Assembly: GCA_902767135.1 (NCBI GenBank)
Contig: CACXGE010000038.1
Span: forward strand, 1 to 64,000
Origin: an uncultured Lachnospiraceae bacterium
GTDB taxonomy: Bacteria > Bacillota > Clostridia > Lachnospirales > Lachnospiraceae
Length of the DNA: 64,000 nucleotides
Direction of reading: 5' to 3'
How positions within the stretch are numbered: the first letter of the stretch is position 1; every line of letters starts with the position of its first letter. Positions 17,391-27,135 of the stretch are shown here, piece after piece. A program made the position numbers and the translations under genes. The notes under the pieces were generated by a model. That model did not search any database and was not told the origin of the DNA. It saw only the letters and a program-made list of their open reading frames with translations.

Positions 17391-17759
17391 CTATTCAATC
17401 TCATCATCTTTTTTTGTGATTTTATCTATCATACTTGTCATATTTACCCCATACTCAATGGAAGAATCCATAATGAAGGTTAGCTCTGGTGTGTTTCTCA
17501 GATTTATAGAGCGGGCAAGTTTGCTGCGGATGACTCCCGCAGCAGACTTTAATCCCTTTAATGTATCAGCTTTTTCCTGTTCACTGCCCAGGACACTTAC
17601 ATAAATTTTTGCACTCTTTAAATCCGGCGCAACTTCCACAGCTACCACACTTGTCATTGGATGGATACGTGGATCTTTTACTTCATTTCGAAGAATATTA
17701 CTGATTTCCTTTTGTACTTCTCCATTGATTCTGGTGTTTTTAATGCTGTTCTTTCTCAT
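17391..17759 (-). CDS. rbfA: 30S ribosome-binding factor A
   Basis: A 122-residue RbfA, a KH-fold factor needed for 16S rRNA 5' maturation and cold growth. The family stretch INGEVQKEISNILRNEVKDP is near the N-terminus and PELTFIMDSSIEYG near the C-terminus. Its ATG shares one base with the infB stop (TAATG), a tight translational coupling. Confidence 0.95.
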   Translation of the reverse strand: MRKNSIKNTRINGEVQKEISNILRNEVKDPRIHPMTSVVAVEVAPDLKSAKIYVSVLGSEQEKADTLKGLKSAAGVIRSKLARSINLRNTPELTFIMDSSIEYGVNMTSMIDKITKKDDEIE

Positions 17760-20020
17760 TATCTAGGCACCTCTACCATCTTATATGCTTCCACCTGATC
17801 TGATTCTGCAAGGTCATTGAATTTTTCAAATACAAGACCGCATTCATAGCCGGCTTTTACTTCTTTTACATCATCTTTAAATCTCTTAAGAGAAGCTAAT
17901 GCTCCCTCAAAAATCTTCTCTCCTTCACGGAAAATACGAACCATACAATCTCTTTCAAAGGAACCATCTAATACATAAGAACCTGCAATGGTTCCTACTC
18001 CGGAAGCCTTAAATAACTGACGAATCTCTGCGTGTCCAATTACCTTTTCTTCATAAACCGGCTCTAGCATACCCTTCATCGCTGCTTCTACGTCTTCGAT
18101 TGCATTGTAGATTACTCTATATAATCTTAAGTCAACACCTTCTCTATCGGCTGTAGATTTTGCCATTGGGTCCGGTCTCACGTTAAATCCAATGATAATA
18201 GCATTAGATGCCGCTGCAAGGCTCACATCGGATTCATTAATGGCACCAACGCCACCATGAATTACCTTAACCATAACTTCTTCGTTTGACAATTTCACCA
18301 GGCTCTGCTTTACAGCTTCTACAGAACCCTGTACGTCAGCCTTTACAATTAAGTTTAATTCTTTCACATTTCCTGCCTGAATTTGTGAGAACAAATCATC
18401 TAAGGACATCTTGCTCTTAGTTTCTTCCAACATTTTATTTCTTCCTTCAGAAATGAACGTCTGGGCAAAATTCCTTGCTTCTTTTTCATTCTTTGGCGAA
18501 ACTACAATTTCACCTGCGTTTGGTACATCGCTAAAGCCAAGTACGGAAACAGGTGTAGAAGGACCTGCCTCTTTTACCTTTCTTCCCTTGTCATCAATCA
18601 TAGCACGTACTCTACCATAACATGACCCTGCTGCAATAGGATCCCCTACCCGTAGGGTACCCTTCTGCACTAACACTGTGGCTACTGGACCTTTTCCCTT
18701 ATCAAGCTCTGCTTCGATAACCATTCCTCTCGCATCACGCTTTGGATTTGCCTTTAATTCCAACACTTCTGCTGTAAGGAGAATCATTTCCAATAATTCC
18801 TCGATTCCCTGCTGTGTCTTTGCTGAAACCGGAACAAAAACAGTACTTCCTCCCCAGTCTTCTGCGATCAGTTCATATTCTGCCAATTCCTGTTTTACTC
18901 TTTCAATATTTGCACTTGGCTTATCAATTTTGTTGATTGCGACAATAATTTCCGTTCCCGCTGCCTTGGCATGGTTGATAGCTTCTACTGTCTGTGGCAT
19001 TACACCGTCGTCTGCTGCAACTACCAAGATAGCAATGTCTGTAGCATTTGCTCCACGCATACGCATAGCTGTAAACGCTTCATGTCCAGGTGTATCTAAG
19101 AATGTAATATTCTGTCCATTGCAGCTAACGGTATAGGCACCGATATGCTGTGTAATACCGCCAGCTTCCCTTCCGATAACGTTGGTATTTCGAATCGCAT
19201 CCAATAAAGAAGTTTTACCGTGGTCAACATGACCCATGACACAGACTACCGGTGGTCTGGCAACTAATTTACTTTCATCCTCATCAGCTTCCTTTAATAG
19301 CTCTGCAATCACGTCTACTTTTTCTTCTGCTTCACAGATAACATCATATTCCAGAGCAATTTCTTCCGCTTTATCAAAATCAATCTCCTGGTTTACAGTA
19401 ACCATAGTTCCCTGCATAAACAATTTTTTTACAATTGCAGCCGGTTGAATTTTCATTTTATCTGCCAATTCTTTAATAGTCAAAGTTTCTGGAATTGTGA
19501 TGGTCTTAATGGTCTCCTCTTTTGGAGCCTGCTGCTGTGGTTTTTCCGTATTATTGTTGTTATTGTTTCGATTATTATTATTATTTTTATTGTTGTTATT
19601 TTTGTTCTTATTGTTGTTATTGTTGTTATTTTTGTTTTTATTATTTTTATTGTTGAAACCATTCTGGCTGTTGGACTGATTATGGTTGTTCTGATTATTA
19701 TCCCGATTACCATTATTGTTTTTATTTGCCTTAGCCTTATCATTCTTTTGGCTGTTTTGTGAATTTTTCTGTCTCTCCTTTGAAGCATCCTCCTCTTTTT
19801 TCTCTACTGACTTCCCCTGAGGATTTTCCTGCTTTTTTTCCACTGGCTTTGGTGCTGATTCTTTTTCTTTCTTGGGATTCAGAATAGATTTTACCATCTG
19901 AATTTCTTCTTCATTCACGGAAGACTGTGCCTTTTTACCAGTAACTCCATTTTGTTCTAATATTGAAATAATTTCTTTACTATCTTTTTCTAATTCTTTT
20001 GCCAATTCATGTACTCTCAT
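17759..20020 (-). CDS. infB: Translation initiation factor IF-2
   Basis: A 753-residue IF-2 that places initiator tRNA on the 30S subunit. A short IF2N domain ([17 protein letters not shown]) is followed by a low-complexity linker, residues about 55-165, dominated by Asn and Lys with runs of up to six Asn. The GTPase domain has [17 protein letters not shown] and NKID motifs; beta-barrel and C-terminal domains follow. The Asn-rich linker is unusual in composition but linkers in this protein vary widely. It is central in the nusA operon. Confidence 0.96.
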   Translation of the reverse strand: MRVHELAKELEKDSKEIISILEQNGVTGKKAQSSVNEEEIQMVKSILNPKKEKESAPKPVEKKQENPQGKSVEKKEEDASKERQKNSQNSQKNDKAKANKNNNGNRDNNQNNHNQSNSQNGFNNKNNKNKNNNNNNNKNKNNNNKNNNNNRNNNNNNTEKPQQQAPKEETIKTITIPETLTIKELADKMKIQPAAIVKKLFMQGTMVTVNQEIDFDKAEEIALEYDVICEAEEKVDVIAELLKEADEDESKLVARPPVVCVMGHVDHGKTSLLDAIRNTNVIGREAGGITQHIGAYTVSCNGQNITFLDTPGHEAFTAMRMRGANATDIAILVVAADDGVMPQTVEAINHAKAAGTEIIVAINKIDKPSANIERVKQELAEYELIAEDWGGSTVFVPVSAKTQQGIEELLEMILLTAEVLELKANPKRDARGMVIEAELDKGKGPVATVLVQKGTLRVGDPIAAGSCYGRVRAMIDDKGRKVKEAGPSTPVSVLGFSDVPNAGEIVVSPKNEKEARNFAQTFISEGRNKMLEETKSKMSLDDLFSQIQAGNVKELNLIVKADVQGSVEAVKQSLVKLSNEEVMVKVIHGGVGAINESDVSLAAASNAIIIGFNVRPDPMAKSTADREGVDLRLYRVIYNAIEDVEAAMKGMLEPVYEEKVIGHAEIRQLFKASGVGTIAGSYVLDGSFERDCMVRIFREGEKIFEGALASLKRFKDDVKEVKAGYECGLVFEKFNDLAESDQVEAYKMVEVPR

Positions 20021-20037
20021 ATTTGACGATTACCTCC

Positions 20038-20358
20038 TTATTCAGTTGTTAATAGTGCAAACTGCTTTTCCATTGCCTTCGCAAAGCCTTCATCTAATAC
20101 TGCCAAAGATGCACGAATCTCTTTTCCCATAGCATGGCCAAGACTTTCTTTTTCACTAAAAATAATGATAGGCACATGGTAAAACTCACACATATTACGA
20201 AATTTCTTTTTTGTATTATCCGATGCATCTCCTGCAACAATCACAAGATATGCCTTATTCTGCTTTACTGCATTCTCTGTCATAAACTCACCGCTGGCAG
20301 TCTTACCTGCCTTGGTAGCAATTCCAATCAATGAAGTCAACTTATTATTTTGTGCCAA
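20038..20358 (-). CDS. ylxQ: L7Ae-family RNA-binding protein YlxQ
   Basis: A 106-residue member of the L7Ae/L30e/S12e fold that binds kink-turn RNA. Recognisable blocks are SLIGIATKAGKTASGE and YLVIVAGDASDNTKKKF. I prefer a TTG start at 20358: AAAAGGAG lies 10 bases before it and the protein then begins (M)AQNNKLTSLIG. Longer frames from 20388 start inside ylxR without such a site. It overlaps the 3' end of ylxR by 14 bases. Confidence 0.88.
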   Translation of the reverse strand: MAQNNKLTSLIGIATKAGKTASGEFMTENAVKQNKAYLVIVAGDASDNTKKKFRNMCEFYHVPIIIFSEKESLGHAMGKEIRASLAVLDEGFAKAMEKQFALLTTE

Positions 20359-20623
20359 GTAAATCAAACTCCTTTTGTAAACTTTCATAGACTTCCTTAC
20401 TGATTGCCATTTTAAAGGAACGCTCCAAGCCTTTGGATTTTATCGCTTTTTCCAGACATTCCCGATGATAGCAAAGGTACGCTCCTCTTCCATTTTTCTT
20501 TCCTGTGGTATCAACAAGGAACTCATTCTCCTGGGTCTTTATTACCCTTAACATATCGCGCTTATCCTTCATCTCCCCACATCCAACACATTTTCGAAGT
20601 GGAATTCTTTTTCCTGTACTCAA
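20345..20623 (-). CDS. ylxR: YlxR-family RNA-binding protein (RnpM)
   Basis: A 92-residue DUF448 protein. It has RKCVGCGEMKDKRDMLRV at the N-terminus and GRGAYLC in the middle, both family signatures. YlxR has been reported to bind and modulate RNase P (RnpM). It lies between nusA and ylxQ in the conserved order, with a 14-base overlap into ylxQ. Confidence 0.93.
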   Translation of the reverse strand: MSTGKRIPLRKCVGCGEMKDKRDMLRVIKTQENEFLVDTTGKKNGRGAYLCYHRECLEKAIKSKGLERSFKMAISKEVYESLQKEFDLLGTK

Positions 20624-20644
20624 ACCATCACTTCCTTTTTATTT

Positions 20645-21733
20645 TTATTCTTCCTCAAACTGGCTTTCAGACATTGTTTCTTCTTCCAGTCCGCCTAATT
20701 CTCTTGCCTGGCTTTCGCTCTTGATATCAATCTTAAAGCCTGTAAGTCTCGCGGCTAATCTTGCATTCTGTCCTTCCTTACCAATCGCTAATGACAACTG
20801 ATAATCTGGAACTACTACCCTTGCAGTCTTTTCTTCTTCGTTTACTTCCACAGAGACAACTTTCGCCGGGCTTAAGGCATTCTCAATTAAAATTGCTGGA
20901 TTTTCGTTCCAGTTAATAATGTCAATTTTTTCTCCCCGCAATTCATTTACGATAGCATTCACTCTGGCACCATTCATACCAACACAGGCGCCCACTGGGT
21001 CAACATCCGGATTGTTTGACCACACTGCAATCTTTGTTCTGGAACCTGCCTCTCTGGCAATACTCTTGATTTCCACGGTACCGTCCTTGACTTCTGTTAC
21101 TTCTGCTTCAAATAATCTTTTTACCAATTCCGGATGTGTTCTTGAAACCAGAATACGTGGCCCTTTCGGTGTGTCCTTGACTTCCAGGATATAAACCTTA
21201 ATTCTCTCTGTTGGCATAAACACTTCACTCTTGACCTGCTCCACGTCATTTAATATAGCATCTGCCTTACCTAGGTTAATGCTGATTTTTCTTCCATTCT
21301 GACGCTGCACAATACCTGTCACCACATCTTTTTCTTTTCCGTAGTACTGGTTATAGATCACTTTTCTTTCTTCTTCACGAATTTTCTGCAAAATAACGTT
21401 CTTTGCACTCTGGGTTGCAATACGTCCAAATTCCTTTGATTTCACTTCCACATTTACGATATCTCCTAAATCATATTTAGAATCTATCATTTTTGCATCC
21501 ACTAAGCTGATTTCGCTGGTAGCATCTTCCACTTCCTCTACAACTGTCTTTTCAGCATAAACTCTGAATTCCCCGTTGTCCTTGTTAATCTCTACCTTAA
21601 TGTTATCAGACTTTCCAAAATGGTTCTTACAAGCAATGATAAGAGAATTTTCAATTGCCTCCAGCATCGTCTCTTTGCTAATATCCTTTTCTCTTTCCAG
21701 TGTATCTAATGCTTCTAATAATTCTGTGTTCAT
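20645..21733 (-). CDS. nusA: Transcription termination/antitermination protein NusA
   Basis: A 362-residue NusA with an N-terminal RNA-polymerase-binding domain (residues 1-125), an S1 domain (about 135-205) and two KH domains (VGACVGMNGARVNAI and LAIGKEGQNARLAARLTG). Firmicute NusA lacks the C-terminal acidic repeats of E. coli, as here; instead there is a short acidic tail. It controls pausing and termination and is cotranscribed with rimP and infB. Confidence 0.96.
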   Translation of the reverse strand: MNTELLEALDTLEREKDISKETMLEAIENSLIIACKNHFGKSDNIKVEINKDNGEFRVYAEKTVVEEVEDATSEISLVDAKMIDSKYDLGDIVNVEVKSKEFGRIATQSAKNVILQKIREEERKVIYNQYYGKEKDVVTGIVQRQNGRKISINLGKADAILNDVEQVKSEVFMPTERIKVYILEVKDTPKGPRILVSRTHPELVKRLFEAEVTEVKDGTVEIKSIAREAGSRTKIAVWSNNPDVDPVGACVGMNGARVNAIVNELRGEKIDIINWNENPAILIENALSPAKVVSVEVNEEEKTARVVVPDYQLSLAIGKEGQNARLAARLTGFKIDIKSESQARELGGLEEETMSESQFEEE

Positions 21734-21762
21734 TTTTTTCTTATCCTCCTAATGAATCTACT

Positions 21763-22230
21763 TTAAAAATCTAATGCCATTCTGATTAATGCAATATTGT
21801 TTCTTTCAATTACAATTTCTTTTTCTTCATCTAACTGCAGTGTTACGGTTTCCTTATCATATGTATTCAATAATCCTACAAATTCCTTACACTTGTCAAT
21901 CGCCCGATAGGTTCTGACTTCCACCTCATCTCCCAAAGCTCTTTGAAAATCTTTCTCTTTCTTTAAAGGTCTCCCCAATCCTGGAGAACTAACCTCCAAA
22001 ATATACGAATCCTCAATAAAATCTTCTGCGTCCAGCAAATCATTTAATGCTCTTGACACCAGTTCGCAGTCATTGATATTGATTCCGCCTTCTTTGTCAA
22101 TATAAGCACGAAGATAATAGGTGCCAGCTTCCTTTACATACTCCACATCTACCAATTCAAAATTATTCTGTTGAACAATTGGAGTAATCAGCTGTTCTGT
22201 TCTCGCCTCATACTGTTCTCTTTTTGACAT
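21763..22230 (-). CDS. rimP: Ribosome maturation factor RimP
   Basis: A 155-residue RimP needed for 30S assembly. The family signature ILEVSSPGLGRPLKKEKDF is near residue 78, and LRAYIDKEGGININDCE near 45. It is the first gene of the nusA-infB operon. The only space for the operon promoter is the 220 bases upstream, which is largely filled by a structured repeat. Confidence 0.95.
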   Translation of the reverse strand: MSKREQYEARTEQLITPIVQQNNFELVDVEYVKEAGTYYLRAYIDKEGGININDCELVSRALNDLLDAEDFIEDSYILEVSSPGLGRPLKKEKDFQRALGDEVEVRTYRAIDKCKEFVGLLNTYDKETVTLQLDEEKEIVIERNNIALIRMALDF

Positions 22231-22264
22231 TTCTATCCCTTCTTTCCTCTTCCCGGATATCTGT

Positions 22265-22437
22265 TACAACATAACAATTCAGTACTGTCCTGGCATTTAC
22301 TGCCAAGGCCGTAAGGAACTGTAAATTTTACAAGAATCGAGCAATTTTGCATTTGTCGCCATTGCCCAATTACCGTATCTGTTCCGTGGTTCTAAACAGA
22401 TACGAAACAACAATTCGGGTTACCGTTTCTTGTTGTC
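22265..22437 (+). repeat. Structured intergenic repeat, copy D
   Basis: The most complete copy of a dispersed element. Hairpin 1 is CCTGGCA-TTTAC-TGCCAAGG (22289-22308), then a spacer reading GTAAGGAACTGTAAATTT. Hairpin 2 pairs GCAAT (22341) with ATTGC (22361). Hairpin 3 pairs CGTATCTGTT with AAACAGATACG (22374-22404). A fourth pairs ACAACAA with TTGTTGT (22407-22436). Copies A, B and C at 28.1, 32.6 and 51.4 kb share hairpin 1 and its flanks. Here it is antisense to rimP and fills most of the rimP upstream region. Confidence 0.6.
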
Positions 22438-22449
22438 ACTACGTAACAT

Positions 22450-22474
22450 AAAAGAGTGGGTGCATCACCCACTC
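22450..22474 (-). terminator. Intrinsic terminator of the kinase-like gene
   Basis: On the minus strand GAGTGGGTG pairs with CACCCACTC around a 3-base loop, followed by TTTTATG. It lies about 70 bases after the 22545-23207 stop. Confidence 0.8.
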
Positions 22475-22544
22475 CTTATCCTTCATTCACTATAATCATC
22501 CTATAAAGGATAACACCATTTTTAAACTATTTCAAGTGTTTTTT

Positions 22545-23207
22545 CTAAAACTCCATAAAAAAATCATATTTCTTATAAAGATTTTTACCAAACTCATCCA
22601 ATGTATATTCCACATACACATTTTCCTGGTTCTCTCTGTCATTTACAAGCACCTTGCAAGGAAATGCCTGTTTTTCATAGGCCTGATACTGTCTGATAAT
22701 CTCATCAGCAATCTGTTCCGGCTTTGCCATTGTGCTTTCAATCACCAAATTGTAATTGCCCGCATTGTAATAATTAATCTGGTATAAATCTTTGAATCTG
22801 TTTTTTTCCAGATTTGCTCTGTTTACCAATCCCTCTTTTGCCTGTTCTACACTTTCATAGCTTTCTGCGTTTCTTTCACTGTCAGCATACACTCTTTTTG
22901 CAGCCTCATCCGTCTCCACCAAAAGAAATACTTTGAAACTTTCCGGCACAAAGTTCCATGCCAGTCTCGAGTCAAAAACCACATGGTCCAATGTTTTCCC
23001 AAGTTCCGTTGTCTTATTGTCTAATAAGTCATCTATACTTCTATCTTTTTTTGCCATTTCATTTAATTCTATCACAGTAACATTTTTTTCCGCTGCGATA
23101 TCTCTGAAAATTTTTCCCGTAGATACAATTTCATATCCTCTTTCCTTTAAAATATTACAAATAGTAGTTTTTCCTGAACCCAAATTACCTGTCAATGTTA
23201 AATTCAT
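22545..23207 (-). CDS. Cytidylate kinase-like P-loop kinase
   Basis: A 220-residue P-loop kinase. Walker A is GNLGSGKTT (residues 7-15), followed by the GRGKIFRDIA-like stretch STGKIFRDIAAEKN that matches the Cytidylate_kin2 family, and a lid region rich in Asn/Lys near 130-145. True CMP kinase begins differently, so the nucleotide specificity is uncertain; the family also includes enzymes of unknown substrate. AAAGGAG precedes the start. It has its own promoter and terminator. Confidence 0.75.
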   Translation of the reverse strand: MNLTLTGNLGSGKTTICNILKERGYEIVSTGKIFRDIAAEKNVTVIELNEMAKKDRSIDDLLDNKTTELGKTLDHVVFDSRLAWNFVPESFKVFLLVETDEAAKRVYADSERNAESYESVEQAKEGLVNRANLEKNRFKDLYQINYYNAGNYNLVIESTMAKPEQIADEIIRQYQAYEKQAFPCKVLVNDRENQENVYVEYTLDEFGKNLYKKYDFFMEF

Positions 23208-23252
23208 TTCTTTCTCCTTTTCGCCAACTCATAAAGTTCTATCCTACCCATG

Positions 23253-23281
23253 AGTATATCAAATCACAGTATTTTTTTCAA
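23253..23281 (-). promoter_or_regulatory. Sigma-A promoter of the kinase-like gene
   Basis: On the minus strand TTGAAA (23276-23281) and TATACT (23253-23258) are 17 bases apart, about 45 bases before the start codon. Confidence 0.6.
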
Positions 23282-23361
23282 ACCTTTGGGACTATAATTT
23301 ATATCATTTTGTCAAAAAAAATATGTTTTTTGAATTTTTTAAAAAATTTTGATTTTTTTGC

Positions 23362-23390
23362 TTGACACCAACAATATTTTACTGTAATAT
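23362..23390 (+). promoter_or_regulatory. Sigma-A promoter of tRNA-Glu
   Basis: Consensus TTGACA (23362-23367) and TAATAT (23385-23390) are spaced by 17 bases and end 15 bases before the mature tRNA. Confidence 0.8.
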
Positions 23391-23405
23391 ATGTAATTGT
23401 GATGT

Positions 23406-23477
23406 GGCTCGTTGGTCAAGCGGTCAAGACGCTGCCCTCTCACGGCGGAAACAGGGGTTCGATTCCCCTACGAGCTG
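23406..23477 (+). tRNA. tRNA-Glu (anticodon CUC)
   Basis: A full cloverleaf: acceptor GGCTCGT / ACGAGCT, D arm TGGTCAAGCGGTCAAGAC, anticodon stem CTGCC / GGCGG around loop CTCTCAC (anticodon CTC), and T arm CAGGGGTTCGATTCCCCT. The discriminator is G and no CCA is encoded. CUC is the minor glutamate anticodon, decoding GAG; another tRNA-Glu(UUC) is expected elsewhere. Confidence 0.95.
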
Positions 23478-23510
23478 TTGACTATTTTAATAGAATAGCC
23501 CAACCCGAAA

Positions 23511-23544
23511 GAAACCGGTAAACTTTGTTTACCGGTTTCTTTTT
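23511..23544. terminator. Bidirectional intrinsic terminator
   Basis: GAAACCGGTAAAC pairs with GTTTACCGGTTTC almost perfectly and is followed by TTTTTG on the plus strand. It ends the tRNA-Glu transcript and probably the convergent Fn3 protein transcript. Confidence 0.85.
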
Positions 23545-23553
23545 GTCTTTCTG

Positions 23554-26334
23554 TTATTTTTTTGCAGTGGTTACATTCATCTTTTTTATCGTGAGCTTCT
23601 TCACATCTGATGATTTCCCCTCTACTGTTTCACCACCAATATTATCGTAAGTTGCCACCACCTTATAAGAATACTTCTTTCCCACAGTCACATATTTTTG
23701 TGTAAAGCTGTTCTTTGATGCTTTACAAGTAGCAAGTTTATAATACGTTCCGCCTTGTTTTTTACAGTACACAACATAACCAGATGCATTAGATACCTTG
23801 CTCCATGTAATTTCCACCCTACTATTTGAAACCTGTTTTACCTTCAAGTTCTTTGGTTTGTTCAGCGTAATACGCACCTTTTCACTCTTGCTCATACTGC
23901 TTGCAAACTTCAGGGTTTTATTTACCGGCTGGATGTAATATATGTAGGTAATTCCAGTCGCAAGCCCCTTATCTGTGTAACTATTCTTCTTGGTGGTTCC
24001 CACTAAAGCTTTAGTTCTTCCGTTGGAGCGGTAAATATTGTAGCTTTCTGCCGCCACTACCTTACTCCAGCTAAGGTTTGCCTTGCTTCCACTCAATTCC
24101 ACTTTGATATCCTTAACATTTGACAATTTTACATCAACATTCACAGTGTCTCCAATCAGAATGTTTCCATTTTGATAAGCCGAAACTCGATAAGACTGCT
24201 GTACTATCTTATCTGATACTGTGTTTTCTACCGTAAAACTGTTTTCATTGTATTTCTTGATGTTCTTGATTGGAGCAAATTTCTTTGTAACCGGATTAAA
24301 TTGCTCAATATAATATCCATCCGCACCATATACTTTCTGCCAGCTGATGGTATCTTTCTGCGTTAGTACATTTTTATTTAACTTATATGTGGTGTTGGAA
24401 ATTTTCACCTCTGTTGGTGCCACAAAGCCGGTCTCCAAAACCACCTCTCCCTGTGTAAACTTTGTAACTGAATCCAACTTTCCACACGCTTTCACCATGT
24501 AATGATACGTACTTCCTGATGTTACTTTTACATTCAGTGTGGTTTTATCCGTCTTTTTCAGCAGCTTATAACTGTCACCTGTGACTCCTGTTTTATAGTA
24601 CACCTCATATTTCTTTGCATATGCCACTTTATTCCAGCTTATCTGCGCATTATTTTTATCAAGTATTTTTGCTGTTACCTTGATGTCTCCCATTTCATTT
24701 ATGATATTCACCGTTTTCGACATATCGCCATAAGTCATGGTCTTTTGTTTTGTATCATAATAATACGCTCTGACTTTATATGTGTACTCCGCCGACGGTT
24801 CCAGCTTCTTATCCGTATAAGTGTTTCCAGAAACAGTTGCAATCTTTTTGTACGCCTCTTTTCCCTTTCTTCTATAAATCTGATATCCGGAAACAATATC
24901 CTTATTGCAACTCATCTTCAACGTAATCTGATTTTCCCTTGCTACACTAGCGCTAACCTGTGCTCTTGGTATGGTAACTTCCACGCAGTCCGCTTCCGAC
25001 ATAGCTGAGGATAATTCTGACTGTACATAATCATCTTCCTTGATAACTTTCCGTAATGCATAGTAACAAAATCCGGTTCCACATTTTGTATCTGTGTATG
25101 TGTAGATACCTGCTTCCTTTGTCTTTACCGTTCCGATATACGAATATGCTCTCTTACTGTCTGATTTTGCATAATAAATTTCATAAGTAGCATTGGCTTC
25201 CCCATGGATTGTTATCATTGCCGCAGGCTTGTATAATCCCGTAAAGTTCCCCTTACTGTCTGTAGCTGGCACAGAAGTTTCTTTTACTGTTGGCATTATC
25301 GGTGCATCCAGTTCCCCTAGTGAGTAAACTGTGCTCGCCAAATCCCCCTCTGATTCATTTTTGTTCACCGGGGTAACATCAATCCGATAAGTGGCACCAG
25401 ACTGTACCGGCACCTTTACCTGACACACACCGTTTTTGTATTCACCATCTATTTGCAAATCATTGATAGATACCACCCCATATGCAATATTACTTCCACT
25501 CCAGGTAATCTTCATTATACCCGTTTTTACATCATAGACAGCCTCCACTTCCTCAATCTTTGCATCCAGATCTGCCACATCTAATTCCACTGTTTTTTCC
25601 GTGGAACTTTCATTGATTGCATTGTAAGGTACTACCTTATATACGTGTTTACTCAAAGGAGCAAGTTCTCTTTCCACTACATACTTCTCTCCTTTGACCT
25701 GGCTTACCAGCAACTGGTCATCCTCGTAAATATCTACCATGGAAATATAACTTCCCTCCCAGCTAATTTCCAGTTTTTTGTTTTCCAGTGTGTAATCCGC
25801 ATCCACACCTTCCAGTATTGCTGTGTGATAGCCTACCTCCACTGACACTTTTAGAGGCACGCCCTTTTTTTCAATATTCTTGTATGGGATTACTTCAATC
25901 TGGTATGTAATCCCTTCCACCCCTGCTTCAAAAGCATAACTATTTCTGTCACACTCATCTTCCTGCAACACTTCGTTGACATAAATCTGCGCTTTCACCC
26001 CCAAATCACCTTCTGTAGCTGTTTCCCAGTTCAGTGTCACCAAATTGGTTTTATCATCATAAGTGGCTTTCAGATTTTTTATCAGTTCCTGTGGTGCTTC
26101 CGGGGTTTCTTCCTCCTTAGAATCTCCCGTTTCTTCCTCCCTAGAATCTCCCGTTTCTTCCTCATCTTCTGGTTCATCCCCCTCCTGTGGAACCTGAGAC
26201 GGGGTCGCATCTAATAGATTTGATTCCGTAATCTCCATCTCGCTTGCCTGTGCATTGACAAAGAGAATTTCATTTCCCATGGTTGCTGTAATACTGCTCA
26301 CTAGAAGCAGTGCCATAATTTTTTTTCGTTTCAT
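23554..26334 (-). CDS. Large secreted protein with tandem fibronectin type III domains
   Basis: A 926-residue secreted protein. A signal peptide covers residues 1-32 with a likely cut after AQA. A Glu/Asp-rich linker (about 45-85) contains a repeated GDSREEET-type unit. The rest is a chain of roughly nine Fn3-like modules of about 90 residues, marked by recurring ITWSKV / YKVRAYY / YTDKGL motifs. No LPXTG, lipobox, transmembrane tail, enzyme domain or cell-wall-binding repeat is visible, so how it stays on the surface is unclear. It may be an adhesin or matrix component. Confidence 0.8.
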   Translation of the reverse strand: MKRKKIMALLLVSSITATMGNEILFVNAQASEMEITESNLLDATPSQVPQEGDEPEDEEETGDSREEETGDSKEEETPEAPQELIKNLKATYDDKTNLVTLNWETATEGDLGVKAQIYVNEVLQEDECDRNSYAFEAGVEGITYQIEVIPYKNIEKKGVPLKVSVEVGYHTAILEGVDADYTLENKKLEISWEGSYISMVDIYEDDQLLVSQVKGEKYVVERELAPLSKHVYKVVPYNAINESSTEKTVELDVADLDAKIEEVEAVYDVKTGIMKITWSGSNIAYGVVSINDLQIDGEYKNGVCQVKVPVQSGATYRIDVTPVNKNESEGDLASTVYSLGELDAPIMPTVKETSVPATDSKGNFTGLYKPAAMITIHGEANATYEIYYAKSDSKRAYSYIGTVKTKEAGIYTYTDTKCGTGFCYYALRKVIKEDDYVQSELSSAMSEADCVEVTIPRAQVSASVARENQITLKMSCNKDIVSGYQIYRRKGKEAYKKIATVSGNTYTDKKLEPSAEYTYKVRAYYYDTKQKTMTYGDMSKTVNIINEMGDIKVTAKILDKNNAQISWNKVAYAKKYEVYYKTGVTGDSYKLLKKTDKTTLNVKVTSGSTYHYMVKACGKLDSVTKFTQGEVVLETGFVAPTEVKISNTTYKLNKNVLTQKDTISWQKVYGADGYYIEQFNPVTKKFAPIKNIKKYNENSFTVENTVSDKIVQQSYRVSAYQNGNILIGDTVNVDVKLSNVKDIKVELSGSKANLSWSKVVAAESYNIYRSNGRTKALVGTTKKNSYTDKGLATGITYIYYIQPVNKTLKFASSMSKSEKVRITLNKPKNLKVKQVSNSRVEITWSKVSNASGYVVYCKKQGGTYYKLATCKASKNSFTQKYVTVGKKYSYKVVATYDNIGGETVEGKSSDVKKLTIKKMNVTTAKK

Positions 26335-26419
26335 ACCTTTTTCCTCCTTCTATTTCTTTCCCCATAGGAGTTATATCGGATTTTTCACAAATTTATTTAG
26401 ATATTTTCACATTTTTTCG

Positions 26420-27130
26420 TCATTTTATCAAATCTTTTATCACTTCTCCTGCAAGAATCAGTCCCACCACCGACGGTACAAAAGAGATACTTCCCGGAAC
26501 CGGCCGCTGCATCCTTCCTTTTGTCTCTTCGCTCTGTCCTGGGGTTAAAGGCTGTTCTTTCGAGTACACTACCTTAAGATGATAAATTCCCCTTTTTTTT
26601 AATTCTCTACGCATCACTTTTGCCAAAGGACATACACTGGTTTTAGAAATATCCTCCACCAAAAATGCTGATGGATCCATTTTATTTCCTGCTCCCATAG
26701 CAGAAATAATTGGTGTTTTTGTCCTGTTTGCCTGTTCTACAAGCATCAGTTTTCCTGCCACAGTATCAATGGCATCGACCACGTAGTCATATTGGGTGAA
26801 ATCAAACGCTTCTGCTGTCTCTGGCAGATAAAAAGTCTCATGTACGTTTACTTTGATATCCGGGTTAATATCCAAAACTCTTGCCTTTGCCACCTGTACC
26901 TTAGACTGTCCAATGGTACTGTGAAGGGCAATAATCTGCCGGTTAATATTTGTCAATGAAACCGTATCGTTATCAATAAGATCTAAGGTACCCACTCCTG
27001 CTCTGGCTAATGCCTCTACCACAAATCCTCCGACACCACCCACACCAAACACTGCCACTCTCATCTTTTGCAATTTCTCTATGCTTTCTTCTCCAATCAA
27101 TAAAGCTGTTCTTGAAAATTGATTTAACAT
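26420..27130 (-). CDS. tcdA: tRNA threonylcarbamoyladenosine dehydratase
   Basis: A 236-residue E1-like (ThiF fold) enzyme that cyclises t6A37 in tRNAs to ct6A using ATP. The nucleotide motif GVGGVGGFV is near residue 30, DNDTVSLTNINRQ near 60, and VDAIDTV near 110. The C-terminal MQRPVPGSISFVPSV stretch is typical of TcdA. It starts 5 bases after the metA stop and is cotranscribed with it. Confidence 0.9.
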   Translation of the reverse strand: MLNQFSRTALLIGEESIEKLQKMRVAVFGVGGVGGFVVEALARAGVGTLDLIDNDTVSLTNINRQIIALHSTIGQSKVQVAKARVLDINPDIKVNVHETFYLPETAEAFDFTQYDYVVDAIDTVAGKLMLVEQANRTKTPIISAMGAGNKMDPSAFLVEDISKTSVCPLAKVMRRELKKRGIYHLKVVYSKEQPLTPGQSEETKGRMQRPVPGSISFVPSVVGLILAGEVIKDLIK

Positions 27131-27135
27131 CTTCC

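Noticed and set aside
19480-19788. Basic, Ile/Thr-rich frame overlapping infB in another frame
   Set aside because: It is the frame shadow of the Asn-rich linker codons of IF-2.
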